Part shown: in pieces, positions 44,167-53,339 of the stretch
Position numbering within the stretch: position 1 is the stretch's first letter
Layout: each line of letters begins with the position of its first letter
From: Clostridium sp. TW13
Lineage (GTDB): Bacteria; Bacillota; Clostridia; Clostridiales; Clostridiaceae
Direction: 5' to 3'
DNA: 64,000 nucleotides
Assembly (NCBI RefSeq): GCF_024345225.1
Contig: NZ_BROD01000001.1
Coordinates: 4,154,001 to 4,218,000, forward strand
Notes under the pieces: model-generated
What the model was told of the DNA's origin: nothing
Databases searched by the model: none
The model's input: only the letters and a program-made list of their open reading frames with translations
Made by a program: the position numbers and the translations under genes

Positions 44167-45429
44167 ATGAGAGATATTCATTGCTTAGAGGATTATTACG
44201 AATTATTTAGGATGAAATGGTGGAATTCTAGTAGTAATTTCAAACAATGCTTAGATAGAGTTACACCTGCGGAAAAGAAAAAAAGACAAAAGAAACTGAA
44301 TGGCATGCTTAATAAGCTTTTTAAACATCTTGATAGTGTACCGGTTAATGATGAAGATATAGATAAGTGGAAGCAGAAGGGAAGACGAATCATAGGTCAA
44401 GCTATAAAAAAAGATGATTATTTCAATATTGGTGACGTAGATAATAGGTTAAGAGATAATTTTATTGAAAGTACTAAAACTTTTATTAAGACAGCTAGAG
44501 AATTTGATAAAAATCTTTCAATAGCCGATATTGGTCAGGCAATGAGAAATGTTTGGATCATAAATATGATTCAGTCTTTACTAGGAGAAGAAATTAAGTT
44601 TACCAGGGCCATATATGGATATAGTATGCTTTATCCATATACAGATAATTATTTGGATAGTCCAGAAGTAAGCATTGAGGATAAGAAGGAATTCAATGAA
44701 AGATTTTATAAGAGGTTAAGAGGAGAAAACATAGAACCTGTAAATCCTAATGAAGAAAAGGTTTATAAGTTGGTAGAAGACATAGAAAGCATTTTTGGTA
44801 GAAAACGGTATCCTAAAGTTTATGAGAGCTTATACACAATACATGAAGGACAAATTAAAAGCTTAACTCAGCAGGACAAGGTAACAATTCCTTATGAAAG
44901 AGATATACTAGGGATATCTATAGAGAAGGGAGGAGCTTCAGTTCTTGTTGATGGATATCTTGTGAATGGAGAACTTACATCAAAGAATATAGAATTTTGT
45001 GTTGGATATGGATTTTTGCTTCAGGTAGCAGATGATTTGCAAGATGTAAAAGAAGACTTTAAGAATAATCACATCACAATAATGTCACAGCTGGCAGGAA
45101 AATATAACTTAGATCCATTAGCAAATAAATTAATTAATTTTACCATAGGTTTATTAGAAGAATATGAAGCTGATGAAGGAAGAGATATTAGTAATTTAAA
45201 GAATCTTATAAAAAATAATTGTGTATTTTTAATATTGTTTTCTATGATTTTAAGTAAGGAGTATTTTTCAGAAGAATATATAAGAATTCAAGAAGAGTTT
45301 CTTCCGTTTAGTATGGAATATATAGAAAATTTGAAATTCAATCTAGGAAATAAGTTCAAAGAAATTAAAGAAAAAAATAACTGGACAGATGAAAGGCTTA
45401 TGGACGTTTTAGATAAGGTTATTGAGTAA
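44167..45429 (+). CDS. Class I isoprenoid-synthase-fold protein
   Basis: 420 residues, predicted almost all helical. Two aspartate motifs fit the trans-prenyltransferase/class I terpenoid fold: DNYLD at 160-164 (a DDxxD-like first motif) and DDLQDVKED at 289-297 (the typical second motif, preceded by GFLLQVA). A KGGASVLVDGYLV segment near 255-267 also recalls prenyl synthases. The size, the diverged first motif and the ~60-residue basic N-terminal extension differ from ordinary polyprenyl synthases (~300 aa). Substrate and product are unknown. No isoprenoid or terpene genes are next to it; an MFS transporter follows 187 bases later behind its own leader. Confidence 0.75.
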   Translation: MRDIHCLEDYYELFRMKWWNSSSNFKQCLDRVTPAEKKKRQKKLNGMLNKLFKHLDSVPVNDEDIDKWKQKGRRIIGQAIKKDDYFNIGDVDNRLRDNFIESTKTFIKTAREFDKNLSIADIGQAMRNVWIINMIQSLLGEEIKFTRAIYGYSMLYPYTDNYLDSPEVSIEDKKEFNERFYKRLRGENIEPVNPNEEKVYKLVEDIESIFGRKRYPKVYESLYTIHEGQIKSLTQQDKVTIPYERDILGISIEKGGASVLVDGYLVNGELTSKNIEFCVGYGFLLQVADDLQDVKEDFKNNHITIMSQLAGKYNLDPLANKLINFTIGLLEEYEADEGRDISNLKNLIKNNCVFLILFSMILSKEYFSEEYIRIQEEFLPFSMEYIENLKFNLGNKFKEIKEKNNWTDERLMDVLDKVIE

Positions 45430-45505
45430 AATAGGAAATATATTGCAATTAATAGCATAGTTATGATAATATGAAAGCAAGTTTACAATCACGGAGGTTT
45501 GTTTT

Positions 45506-45523
45506 ATGAGAAGTCCAATTTAA
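45506..45523 (+). CDS. Possible 5-residue leader peptide
   Basis: ATG AGA AGT CCA ATT TAA (MRSPI) with a good ACGGAGG site nine bases upstream. It lies in the leader of the MFS gene and is followed at once by a long hairpin (45524-45594). This is the arrangement of ribosome-mediated attenuation upstream of drug-resistance genes. Too short for coding statistics. Confidence 0.4.
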   Translation: MRSPI

Positions 45524-45594
45524 TGCGTAAATAATTAATAGAGTTCTACAAGGTAGAGAAAAATTTAATTTCTAGTACCTTTATTAATTATGCA
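45524..45594 (+). promoter_or_regulatory. Long interrupted hairpin in the MFS leader
   Basis: TAATTAATA (45532-45540) pairs with TATTAATTA (45582-45590); inside, AAGGTA and GAGAAA can pair with TACCTT and TTTCT. It starts right after the leader-peptide stop and ends a few bases before the GGATGGTG ribosome site of the transporter. No T run follows, so translational rather than transcriptional control is likelier. Confidence 0.5.
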
Positions 45595-45616
45595 AAAAAT
45601 TGGATGGTGAATTAAA

Positions 45617-46894
45617 TTGAATAATAAGAAAAACGTGTACCTTATGTACTTGATTGTATTTTTACAAGGTTTTGTTTTCTATGCTCCTATATCAACTCTG
45701 TATAGACAGGCTAGAGGCATAACTATTTATGATATATTTGTGATTGAGTCTGTATATTGGATTATAGCAATTTTAGGAGAGGTGCCCTGGGGTTGGTTTG
45801 CAGATAGATTTGGGTACAAGAAAACTCTTGTAATTGCTAACCTTATATTTTTTATATCTAAGATTGTTTTTTATGGAGCTTATTCTTTTCCTATGTTTTT
45901 ATTGGAGAGAGTATTTCTTGCTATAGCTTTATCAGGTTTATCAGGATGTGACATGGCATTTTTATATTCTTCTATAGATGAAGCGGAATCACAAAAGGTT
46001 TTTGGCAGATATAGTTTTTGTATGACAGCTGGATTTTTGATTTGTTCATTGATGTCTACACCTATAATTGCTTGTTCTATGGACTTAGCAGCGTTACTTA
46101 CTATTATCCCTTATGGACTTGCTACTATTGCAAGTTTATTTCTAAAGGAGGTAAAAGGAGAAGCAGAGGAAAAGCAGAACTTTAAAGAGAGTTTTAAACG
46201 AGTGCTTGGGAATAAGAATATCTTCTTTTTATTAGTTTCTGTGGCATTAATAACAGAGGTATATCAAGCTATAACAGTAGTTCTAAATCAACCTCAGTAT
46301 GCTAGAAGTGGAATTGATGTTAAATATTTTGGAATTTTGTTAGCTGCAGTGCAGATCATTGCTCTTGCTTCTGCTAAGGTTCATAAGATAACAGAGAAGT
46401 TTGGAAACCATAAGAGTATTTTAGGATTAATTTTAGCAATGATGATGAGTTGTATTATATTAGTTCTTACTAGAAGTCCTATCTTAAGTGTGTTAAGTGT
46501 GATGATAGTGTCTGGTTCAATGGCATTAATACATCCCATTGTAGCTGATGTTGAGAATAAAACTATAACTACTCAAGATAGAGCAACAATCTTATCAATT
46601 TATGCTATTATAGGAGACTTAGTAGCTACAGTTATAAATCCTATGATAGGTAAGGCTGCTGACATGTCATTAGACATATCCTTTAAGTTTTGTGTAGGAT
46701 TATGTGTTGTAGCGGTAGTATTATTCTTAGTATACTTTAGAAAAGAAAAATATGTGGTTAATGGAACTGAGGATGAAACAATTAGTAATGTTAAAGAGGA
46801 TATAGTGATTGATGTTGGAGGTGAAGCAATTCTTCAAGATGGTATAACTTCAGATTTTGCAGATGAGACAATTGCTGATAACCCCAATAATTAG
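45617..46894 (+). CDS. MFS transporter
   Basis: 425 residues with about twelve hydrophobic segments and the MFS loop motif GWFADRFGYKKTL (~60). The size and layout fit drug/metabolite:H+ antiporters of the major facilitator superfamily. The C-terminal ~40 residues are a hydrophilic acidic tail. Start is TTG 45617 after GGATGGTG. The leader peptide and hairpin upstream suggest induction by a compound affecting ribosomes, which would make it an antibiotic efflux pump, but this is inference. Confidence 0.88.
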   Translation: MNNKKNVYLMYLIVFLQGFVFYAPISTLYRQARGITIYDIFVIESVYWIIAILGEVPWGWFADRFGYKKTLVIANLIFFISKIVFYGAYSFPMFLLERVFLAIALSGLSGCDMAFLYSSIDEAESQKVFGRYSFCMTAGFLICSLMSTPIIACSMDLAALLTIIPYGLATIASLFLKEVKGEAEEKQNFKESFKRVLGNKNIFFLLVSVALITEVYQAITVVLNQPQYARSGIDVKYFGILLAAVQIIALASAKVHKITEKFGNHKSILGLILAMMMSCIILVLTRSPILSVLSVMIVSGSMALIHPIVADVENKTITTQDRATILSIYAIIGDLVATVINPMIGKAADMSLDISFKFCVGLCVVAVVLFLVYFRKEKYVVNGTEDETISNVKEDIVIDVGGEAILQDGITSDFADETIADNPNN

Positions 46895-46968
46895 ATTAAA
46901 TGAAAAATATACTATTTCGTAGTTGATATAGTAGTTTTAAATATAGAATAATGCTTAAACAAAAAAAT

Positions 46969-47000
46969 ACCCCTGCTGAAGAATTACTTCAGTAGGGGTT
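46969..47000. terminator. Bidirectional terminator between MFS and ilvE genes
   Basis: ACCCCTGCTGAA pairs with TTCAGTAGGGGT (one G-U) with A tracts on the left and T on the right, placed between converging genes. Confidence 0.8.
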
Positions 47001-47103
47001 AATTAATTATTGATTATACAAACATATATAGTTTACAGATAAATTCTAAAACTGTCTACTGTTAAATTTGGGAATATAAAAATAGACTAGTATATGGACT
47101 TAT

Positions 47104-48129
47104 CTATTTTACTTCAAATATCCATCCTTCTGGAGCTTCTACATCTCCAACTTGGATACCACATAGAATTCTGTATAATTCTTTTGTTACAGGTCCAACT
47201 TCCTTTTCATCATAGAAAACATGAAACTTACCTTTGTATTCAATTCCTCCAATTGGAGTGATAACAGCAGCAGTACCACAAGCACCTGCCTCTTTGAATT
47301 CATCTAATTTATCTATGAAAACTTCTCTTTCATAAACAGGCATTTTTAAATAATCTTTAGCTATTTGCATAAGAGAATATTTTGTTATGCTAGGTAAAAT
47401 AGAAGGTGAAACTGGAGTTACGAATTCATCATTCTTTGTAATTCCAAAGAAGTTTGCAGCACCAACTTCATCAATTTTAGTATTAGTTGCAGGATCTAAG
47501 TAAATACAATCTGCAAAACCAGCATCAGCAGCCATTTTGTGAGAATTTAAAGAAGAAGCGTAGTTACCTCCAACTTTATATCCACCAGTTCCTCTAGGAG
47601 CAGCTCTATCATAGTCTGCAACGTTGAAGTTACAAGGAGCCATTCCGCCCTTGAAATAAGGTCCAACTGGAATACAGAATACACCAAATAGGTACTCTGG
47701 AGCAGGTTTAACCCCTATGTTATCACCAACACCAATTAAGAATGGTCTTAGATATAAGGTTGCACCAGTTCCATATGGAGGAACATAATGTTCATTTGCT
47801 TTTACAACTTGCATACAAGCATCAATGAACTTTTCCTTTGGCACTTCTGGCATAAGTAATTTTTCAGCGCTAGTATTCATTCTTTCAGCGTTCTTATCAA
47901 CTCTAAATAATTGGATTTTTCCTTCTTTTGTTCTGTATGCTTTTAGCCCCTCAAAGCATTCTTGACCATAATGTAGGCAAGTAGACGCTTCACTGATGGA
48001 AATCATGTTATCCTCAACTAATTTACCATCATCCCATTTACCGTCTTTCCACATAGAAATATAACGAAAATCTGTCTTTATATAACTAAATCCAAGATTT
48101 CCCCAATCGATATTAACTTCTTTAGACAT
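47104..48129 (-). CDS. ilvE: Branched-chain amino acid aminotransferase
   Basis: 341 residues, fold-type IV PLP enzyme of the long (eukaryote-like, ~340-360 aa) BCAT group. Visible marks: [24 protein letters not shown], the PLP-lysine in [13 protein letters not shown] (Lys185), DEVGAANFF and [12 protein letters not shown]. It transaminates Leu, Ile and Val with 2-oxoglutarate. GGGAGG lies before ATG 48129. No T-box or other leader is seen; it is transcribed alone. Confidence 0.96.
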   Translation of the reverse strand: MSKEVNIDWGNLGFSYIKTDFRYISMWKDGKWDDGKLVEDNMISISEASTCLHYGQECFEGLKAYRTKEGKIQLFRVDKNAERMNTSAEKLLMPEVPKEKFIDACMQVVKANEHYVPPYGTGATLYLRPFLIGVGDNIGVKPAPEYLFGVFCIPVGPYFKGGMAPCNFNVADYDRAAPRGTGGYKVGGNYASSLNSHKMAADAGFADCIYLDPATNTKIDEVGAANFFGITKNDEFVTPVSPSILPSITKYSLMQIAKDYLKMPVYEREVFIDKLDEFKEAGACGTAAVITPIGGIEYKGKFHVFYDEKEVGPVTKELYRILCGIQVGDVEAPEGWIFEVK

Positions 48130-48279
48130 AAAAATACCTCCCACATTTATTTTTGAAATTATTCTGAATTTTTATGTACGCTTAATTATATATTTTACCA
48201 CTATTACGATTAATAGTTAAGGAATAAATCGAAAATATTAAAAAAGTTAATTAGCAAATGTAGGCGTATTTATAGCTAA

Positions 48280-48320
48280 TTGACTTAATTAAACTCGCAT
48301 GTTAATATTATGCATATTAA
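48280..48320 (+). promoter_or_regulatory. Promoter with dyad over the -10 box
   Basis: TTGACT (48280-48285), 17 bases, TAATAT (48303-48308). The dyad TTAATAT-TATGC-ATATTAA (48302-48320) covers the -10 and start point, suggesting repressor control of the following secreted protein. A second hairpin (GTTAATTAGC / GCTAATTGAC) ends at the -35. Confidence 0.6.
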
Positions 48321-48338
48321 TGTTTAAGGGGGAGAATT

Positions 48339-50474
48339 ATGAGAGGCAGAAAATTTATTGGTGGTGTGACATTAACAGCTTTTACTATGGCAACATTGTT
48401 TAATACAGTTGGTGTAAGTATGGCTAAAGCTACAACAACAGAAAATCTTAAAAAAACCAATATTTTATCGAGTTTAGGAACACAAGAAAAATTAAATTCA
48501 ATTAAAAAAATAGAAAACTGTGGAGAAGTTGCAATTAATGAAGAGGTAGAAGTCAGCAATGATTTCATAAATCAAAGCGTGGGACATGCTGTAGATATAA
48601 GATATATTTTAGATTATGGTTCACAAATTGATGATTCTAAATTAACGGTATATCAAAAACAAACAAATGGAAGCTTCAAGGAAGTGGAGTATTGCAAGTT
48701 AGACACTTTAAATAGAGTATTGCGGTTTTACCCTAAACAAGGTGGGATTTATAAAATAAATGTAAAACCTAATAGTGCAACAGACAATAATCAATCTTTG
48801 AAAACAGTTAATGATTATACAGCAACATTTGCAGCTTTAAACAATAAATCAAAATCAGTATTCAATTCTCAAGATATATTACAACAAGCTGGGAGTATTC
48901 CAAGTGATAATGGAATTTGGGTTGCAGAGGAAGATAGGGAATATATATCAAATCTAATGCATGAAGTTTGTGGTGCATATTATTATTTTGATTCAAAAGG
49001 ATATTTAAGACAAAGTTTAAAAGATGGTTACAATGGCGATGATTCAATAGTTTATTCAAATATGATAGATAGTATTATTAGAAATGAAAAGATAGTAATA
49101 GGTAGAGATACAGGCAGCGTAATTTACAACAATCAAGGTAAGACTTATAAGAAGGTTAATTTTAATGGTTTCAATTCTAAAGTGGCAATGAATAAGGAAC
49201 ATAAAGGCACAGTAATAGTATTAGATAGCAAATATTTTTCTGATTCATATGAAAATAAAGGTGAATTAGCTCATAAACTATTTGATTTATTAAAAGTGTC
49301 AAATGCAGTTTCAGTTAAAGAGGCAAGTACCGATGGAAAGAAGATTGCTAGAAAATCAAGTATATTCCCTGAAAGATCACAGGCACAAGTTTCATATCTA
49401 GCATCTCAAGCTCCAGTTTATTATGGGCCTAATGCTTCTGTATATGCAAAAAAAGGAACAGTGGCTGAGAATGAGAATGTAACAATAATAGCTGAAGAAA
49501 ATAATTATTTCGTTATTGAGTATGTTACAGCTAAAGGTCCACAAAGAGGGTATATTGATAAGAGGTCAGTAGAAAACTATGTAAGCATTAGTTCTAGTAT
49601 AGAACATAGTAGCCTTAAGCCTAAGCAATATGAAACTAGTAATAAAGGAAATAATATAGAAGTTTTTTCAGTACCTGCATGTGACCATGAAGTTATTGGA
49701 AGTTTAAAGCCTGGAACTAAGGTTATTTTATTGGATGATCAGACTAACAGATTTCCATATATAGAATATGATACAAAACAAGGGAAAGTTAGAGGATACG
49801 TCTATAGGCTTTGTCTAAAATCACAAACAATTAATATTGATAATCCTGTAAATAATAAAACAGTTAGTGATAATTTTAAAATAAATGGTTGGGCATTAGA
49901 TATATTTGGAGTAGACCGTGTACAAATACTTATTGATGGCAAATATGTAGGAGATGCAAAGATTGGTGAAAGTAGACCAGATGTAAAGAAAGTATTTCCT
50001 GAATATCAGGAGGCAGATAAGAGTGGTTTTAGTTATAATTTAGATATAAGTAAACTCTCAAATGGAGTCCATACAGTAACTGCAAGAGCAGAAAACGGAG
50101 GGGAAGTGTGTGCAGAAAAGAGTAAGAACTTCCAAATATCTAAATTGCCAGTAAAAATGAATGTGGATACTCCAACTAATGGGCAAGGAATTAGCAATAA
50201 GTTTAATGTAAGTGGTTGGGTATTGAATCCATCTGGGGTAAAAAGCATAGAAATACTTATTGATGGTAAACATATAGCATATACAACAATAGGACAAAAA
50301 AGACCAGATGTAAAGAGAGTATTTCCTCAATATAAAGATGCTGATAACAGTGGTTTTAACTGTACTGTAACTGCAGGTAATATTACTAAGGGAAAACACA
50401 ATGTGACAGTGAAGGTTGTTGGCAATGATGGTAGTACCTCTGAATGCAGTAGAATTATAAATATTAATAAATAG
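48339..50474 (+). CDS. Secreted protein with SH3-like and tandem Ig-like wall-associated modules
   Basis: 711 residues. Signal peptide ~1-30 (MRGRKFIGG, hydrophobic, SMAKA). A ~170-340 region without a recognised catalytic motif is followed by two SH3-like segments (~355-415 and ~430-490; each ending in RGYI/RGYV). Two tandem ~90-residue modules follow from ~497 (GWALDIFGVDRVQILIDGKYVG...RPDVKKVFPEY and GWVLNPSGVKSIEILIDGKHIA...RPDVKRVFPQY). These modules occur in clostridial autolysins and other surface proteins. GGGGGAG precedes ATG 48339. Probably a cell-wall-associated protein; enzymatic role not visible. Confidence 0.82.
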   Translation: MRGRKFIGGVTLTAFTMATLFNTVGVSMAKATTTENLKKTNILSSLGTQEKLNSIKKIENCGEVAINEEVEVSNDFINQSVGHAVDIRYILDYGSQIDDSKLTVYQKQTNGSFKEVEYCKLDTLNRVLRFYPKQGGIYKINVKPNSATDNNQSLKTVNDYTATFAALNNKSKSVFNSQDILQQAGSIPSDNGIWVAEEDREYISNLMHEVCGAYYYFDSKGYLRQSLKDGYNGDDSIVYSNMIDSIIRNEKIVIGRDTGSVIYNNQGKTYKKVNFNGFNSKVAMNKEHKGTVIVLDSKYFSDSYENKGELAHKLFDLLKVSNAVSVKEASTDGKKIARKSSIFPERSQAQVSYLASQAPVYYGPNASVYAKKGTVAENENVTIIAEENNYFVIEYVTAKGPQRGYIDKRSVENYVSISSSIEHSSLKPKQYETSNKGNNIEVFSVPACDHEVIGSLKPGTKVILLDDQTNRFPYIEYDTKQGKVRGYVYRLCLKSQTINIDNPVNNKTVSDNFKINGWALDIFGVDRVQILIDGKYVGDAKIGESRPDVKKVFPEYQEADKSGFSYNLDISKLSNGVHTVTARAENGGEVCAEKSKNFQISKLPVKMNVDTPTNGQGISNKFNVSGWVLNPSGVKSIEILIDGKHIAYTTIGQKRPDVKRVFPQYKDADNSGFNCTVTAGNITKGKHNVTVKVVGNDGSTSECSRIININK

Positions 50475-50491
50475 AAAATGTATAATAAATT

Positions 50492-50522
50492 AAAAGCGTA
50501 GATTAATTTCTACGCTTTTAAT
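50492..50522. terminator. Terminator between the secreted protein and VanZ genes
   Basis: AAAAGCGTAGA and its complement around 6 bases, with A and T flanks usable in both directions. Confidence 0.8.
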
Positions 50523-50573
50523 GTTAAAATTAGGAGTTTAATTTCTATAAACTAAGAAGTAATAAGTTGAATA

Positions 50574-51173
50574 TTAACTATCAATATCATTTTTATCATC
50601 AGAAGACTCAGAAATAAATTTTTGTGTTAATAAGTAGCCTAGTGAGATACCAATAATGTTAAGAATAATATCATCAACATCAAAAACACCAACTTTAAAT
50701 ATAAGTTGGGTAGACTCTATCATAAATTCTACTGGAAGCATTATAGCAATAAGTGTTCCAAATTTCTTGTTTTTAAAAAGGTACCCTATAGGCATAAATA
50801 ATATAACATTAAGTATTGCAGTTATAACACTGTCAAAAGATTTTAATTGATCCAATAAAAGTAGTGGATTTAAATTATAGATTCTAATTTTAAAAAAGTT
50901 TCTTCCAAATAATGAAGGTATTAACATTAAAAAATAGCATATATAAAAAACTTTTAAAGTTGTTTCATCTATAGTTTTATAAATAATAAACTGAGTAATA
51001 CAAAATATACAAACTATTTGAAATATAATTAATATAATTGAAAATGGCTTAATAATAAAATCATTTATACTGACAAGATTAAAAACAATTTTACTTGTCA
51101 AATAATAATTGATTATTAGTGCAACTATAGAACTCAAAATTAAAATTAATAAATTCTCAAAAAACTTTTTCAT
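50574..51173 (-). CDS. VanZ-like membrane protein
   Basis: 199 residues from ATG 51173 (GGAGG upstream). About five membrane segments with the VanZ pattern: ILNVILFMPIGYLF and the C-terminal ESTQLIFKVGVFDVDDIILNIIGISLGYLL. Unlike the 33917-34630 protein it has no HAAS domain. Function unknown; VanZ in enterococci affects glycopeptide (teicoplanin) tolerance. Confidence 0.85.
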   Translation of the reverse strand: MKKFFENLLILILSSIVALIINYYLTSKIVFNLVSINDFIIKPFSIILIIFQIVCIFCITQFIIYKTIDETTLKVFYICYFLMLIPSLFGRNFFKIRIYNLNPLLLLDQLKSFDSVITAILNVILFMPIGYLFKNKKFGTLIAIMLPVEFMIESTQLIFKVGVFDVDDIILNIIGISLGYLLTQKFISESSDDKNDIDS

Positions 51174-51526
51174 AACATCCTCCAATCGAATTATTTTAGA
51201 TCTCTATAATTTGATAATTGGTTACTTTCTCCTTTTAGATAAAATGCTTTTATCTTTGTTTAAGTATTTGTTGTTTATCAAAAATTTAATAGTTATCTTT
51301 CTTAAAAACTTACTTAGAATATGATTTTAGATCATATTATTTTCTGGCAAAACCTGTAAATATAGTGTTAATTGTGATATTGTTTTATTATACAAAATGT
51401 AAACTCATAATCCAAGTATTAAGCTGGGTATTAACAAAATCTTAATTAGATAGGCAGATTTAAGTAGTAAAAATAAGGATTTAGGTATATAGGCTCAACT
51501 TCCAAAATAGAATGTTTTTTTAAAAA

Positions 51527-51555
51527 TTGTAATGTATACCCCTATACTGTATAAT
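51527..51555 (+). promoter_or_regulatory. Promoter of the ABC exporter gene
   Basis: TTGTAA (51527-51532), 17 bases, TATAAT (51550-51555); the spacer contains a small dyad GTATA-CCCC-TATAC. The predicted start point is only ~17 bases before the ATG, so the leader is very short. The rest of 51174-51526 shows no gene. Confidence 0.6.
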
Positions 51556-51578
51556 AAAAGTTTAGGGGGTGTAGAAAT

Positions 51579-53288
51579 ATGTTAAAAAAATTTATAAGCT
51601 TTTATAAACCACATAGGACATTATTCTTTTTAGATTTTTTTGCAGCATTTTTAGTTGCTGGTTGTGATTTGATTTATCCTATGTTAACAAGAAATGTGAT
51701 TAATGACATTATTCCAAATAAAAATCTTAGGAGTTTAGTAGTATTTGCTGTAGCGTTGTTGATTATATATATAATTAAAGCTGGGCTTAATTATTTTATG
51801 ACTTACTATGGGCATGCAGTTGGGGTAAGGATGCAGGCAGATATGAGAAGAGATATGTTTGAACATCTTCAGTCACTGCCATGTAAGTATTTTGACAACA
51901 ATAAGGCTGGAGTAATAATGTCAAGAATGATAAACGACCTTATGGAAGTTTCAGAACTGGCACATCATGGTCCAGAAGATATATTTACTTCTGTAGTAAT
52001 GATAATAGGATCATTAATTGTTTTATGCACAATAAATGTTCCTTTGACTATAATTATATTTGCTTTTATACCAATATTATTATGGTTCACAATGTCTAGA
52101 AGAAAAAAGATGAACGATGCATTTTTAGAAACTAGAGTTAAAACTGGAGAGGTTAATGCAACCTTGGAAAACAGTCTAGCAGGGGTAAAAGTAACTAAGT
52201 CTTTTGCAAATGAAGAATTTGAAATGCAAAAATTCCAAGAAAATAACGTGAAGTTTAAGAAGGCAAGAGAATACTCTTATAAGGTTATGGGAGAATACTT
52301 TGCAGGTATGAACTTCTTTACTGATTTGCTAGATTTATTGGTTTTAATTGGGTCAGGATATTTTGCATATAAAGAGTATATTAGCATAGGTGATTTAGCA
52401 GCTTATATTTTATATATTAAGTCATTTATGCAGCCAATAAAGAAACTTATAAACTTTATGGAGCAATACCAAGCTGGTACAACAGGCTTCAAGAGATATA
52501 TGGAGATAATAGAGGAAGTCCCTCAACAAGAAAAAGAAAATACCACAGAGTTAAAGAACGTTAAGGGAAGAATAGATATAGAGAATGTAAGCTTCAGTTA
52601 TGATGAAAATAATGCTCAAATCTTAGAAAACTTTAATCTTTCAATAGAAGCAGGTAAGATGGTAGCATTAGTAGGACCATCTGGTGGAGGAAAAACAACT
52701 ATTTGTAACCTAATTCCTAGATTTTATGAATTTGAGGAAGGAAGAATATTAATAGATGGCAATGATATTCACGATGTTTCTTTAAGATCGTTAAGAAGTA
52801 ACATTGGAGTTGTTCAACAGGATGTATTCTTATTTACAGGGACAATAAAGGACAATATACTGTATGGAAGTCCAAGAGCTACAGATGAAGAAATCATACA
52901 AGCAGCTAAAAGAGCTAGTCTTCATGATTTTATAATGACTTTACCAAACAGATATGATACTTATGTAGGGGAAAGAGGAGTAAAGTTGTCAGGTGGGCAA
53001 AAACAAAGAATTTCTATAGCAAGAGTATTCCTTAAGAATCCTCCAATACTTATATTAGATGAGGCAACTTCAGCCTTAGATAATGTAACAGAATATGAAA
53101 TTCAACAATCCTTGGAAGAGTTATGTAAGGAAAGAACAACCTTAGTAGTTGCACATAGATTAACCACTGTTAAGAATGCTGATGAAATAGTAGTTGTAAC
53201 AGACAAGGGAATAGAAGAAAGAGGAACTCATGAAGAGTTGATGAACTTAGGTGGAATCTATAGTGGATTAAATGTTATGTATAACTAA
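51579..53288 (+). CDS. ABC exporter half-transporter (permease-ATPase fusion)
   Basis: 569 residues: six membrane segments in residues ~15-300, then the nucleotide-binding domain with Walker A GPSGGGKTT, Q-loop VVQQDVF, signature LSGGQKQR, Walker B ILILDEATSALD and H-loop VAHRLTT. The domain order is that of MsbA/BmrA-type multidrug or lipid exporters. There is no second half-transporter next to it, so it probably works as a homodimer. Substrate unknown. GGGGGTG lies before ATG 51579. Confidence 0.95.
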   Translation: MLKKFISFYKPHRTLFFLDFFAAFLVAGCDLIYPMLTRNVINDIIPNKNLRSLVVFAVALLIIYIIKAGLNYFMTYYGHAVGVRMQADMRRDMFEHLQSLPCKYFDNNKAGVIMSRMINDLMEVSELAHHGPEDIFTSVVMIIGSLIVLCTINVPLTIIIFAFIPILLWFTMSRRKKMNDAFLETRVKTGEVNATLENSLAGVKVTKSFANEEFEMQKFQENNVKFKKAREYSYKVMGEYFAGMNFFTDLLDLLVLIGSGYFAYKEYISIGDLAAYILYIKSFMQPIKKLINFMEQYQAGTTGFKRYMEIIEEVPQQEKENTTELKNVKGRIDIENVSFSYDENNAQILENFNLSIEAGKMVALVGPSGGGKTTICNLIPRFYEFEEGRILIDGNDIHDVSLRSLRSNIGVVQQDVFLFTGTIKDNILYGSPRATDEEIIQAAKRASLHDFIMTLPNRYDTYVGERGVKLSGGQKQRISIARVFLKNPPILILDEATSALDNVTEYEIQQSLEELCKERTTLVVAHRLTTVKNADEIVVVTDKGIEERGTHEELMNLGGIYSGLNVMYN

Positions 53289-53305
53289 ATTAATGATGTT
53301 TGATG

Positions 53306-53335
53306 GAAGAAGGCTTATGCCTTCTTCTTTTTTAA
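53306..53335 (+). terminator. Terminator of the ABC exporter gene
   Basis: GAAGAAGGC-TTAT-GCCTTCTTC followed by TTTTTT. Confidence 0.9.
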
Positions 53336-53339
53336 TGTC

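Noticed and set aside
48130-48338. T-box or amino-acid leader upstream of ilvE
   Set aside because: The ilvE leader is short and shows no T-box consensus, specifier loop or terminator on the minus strand.
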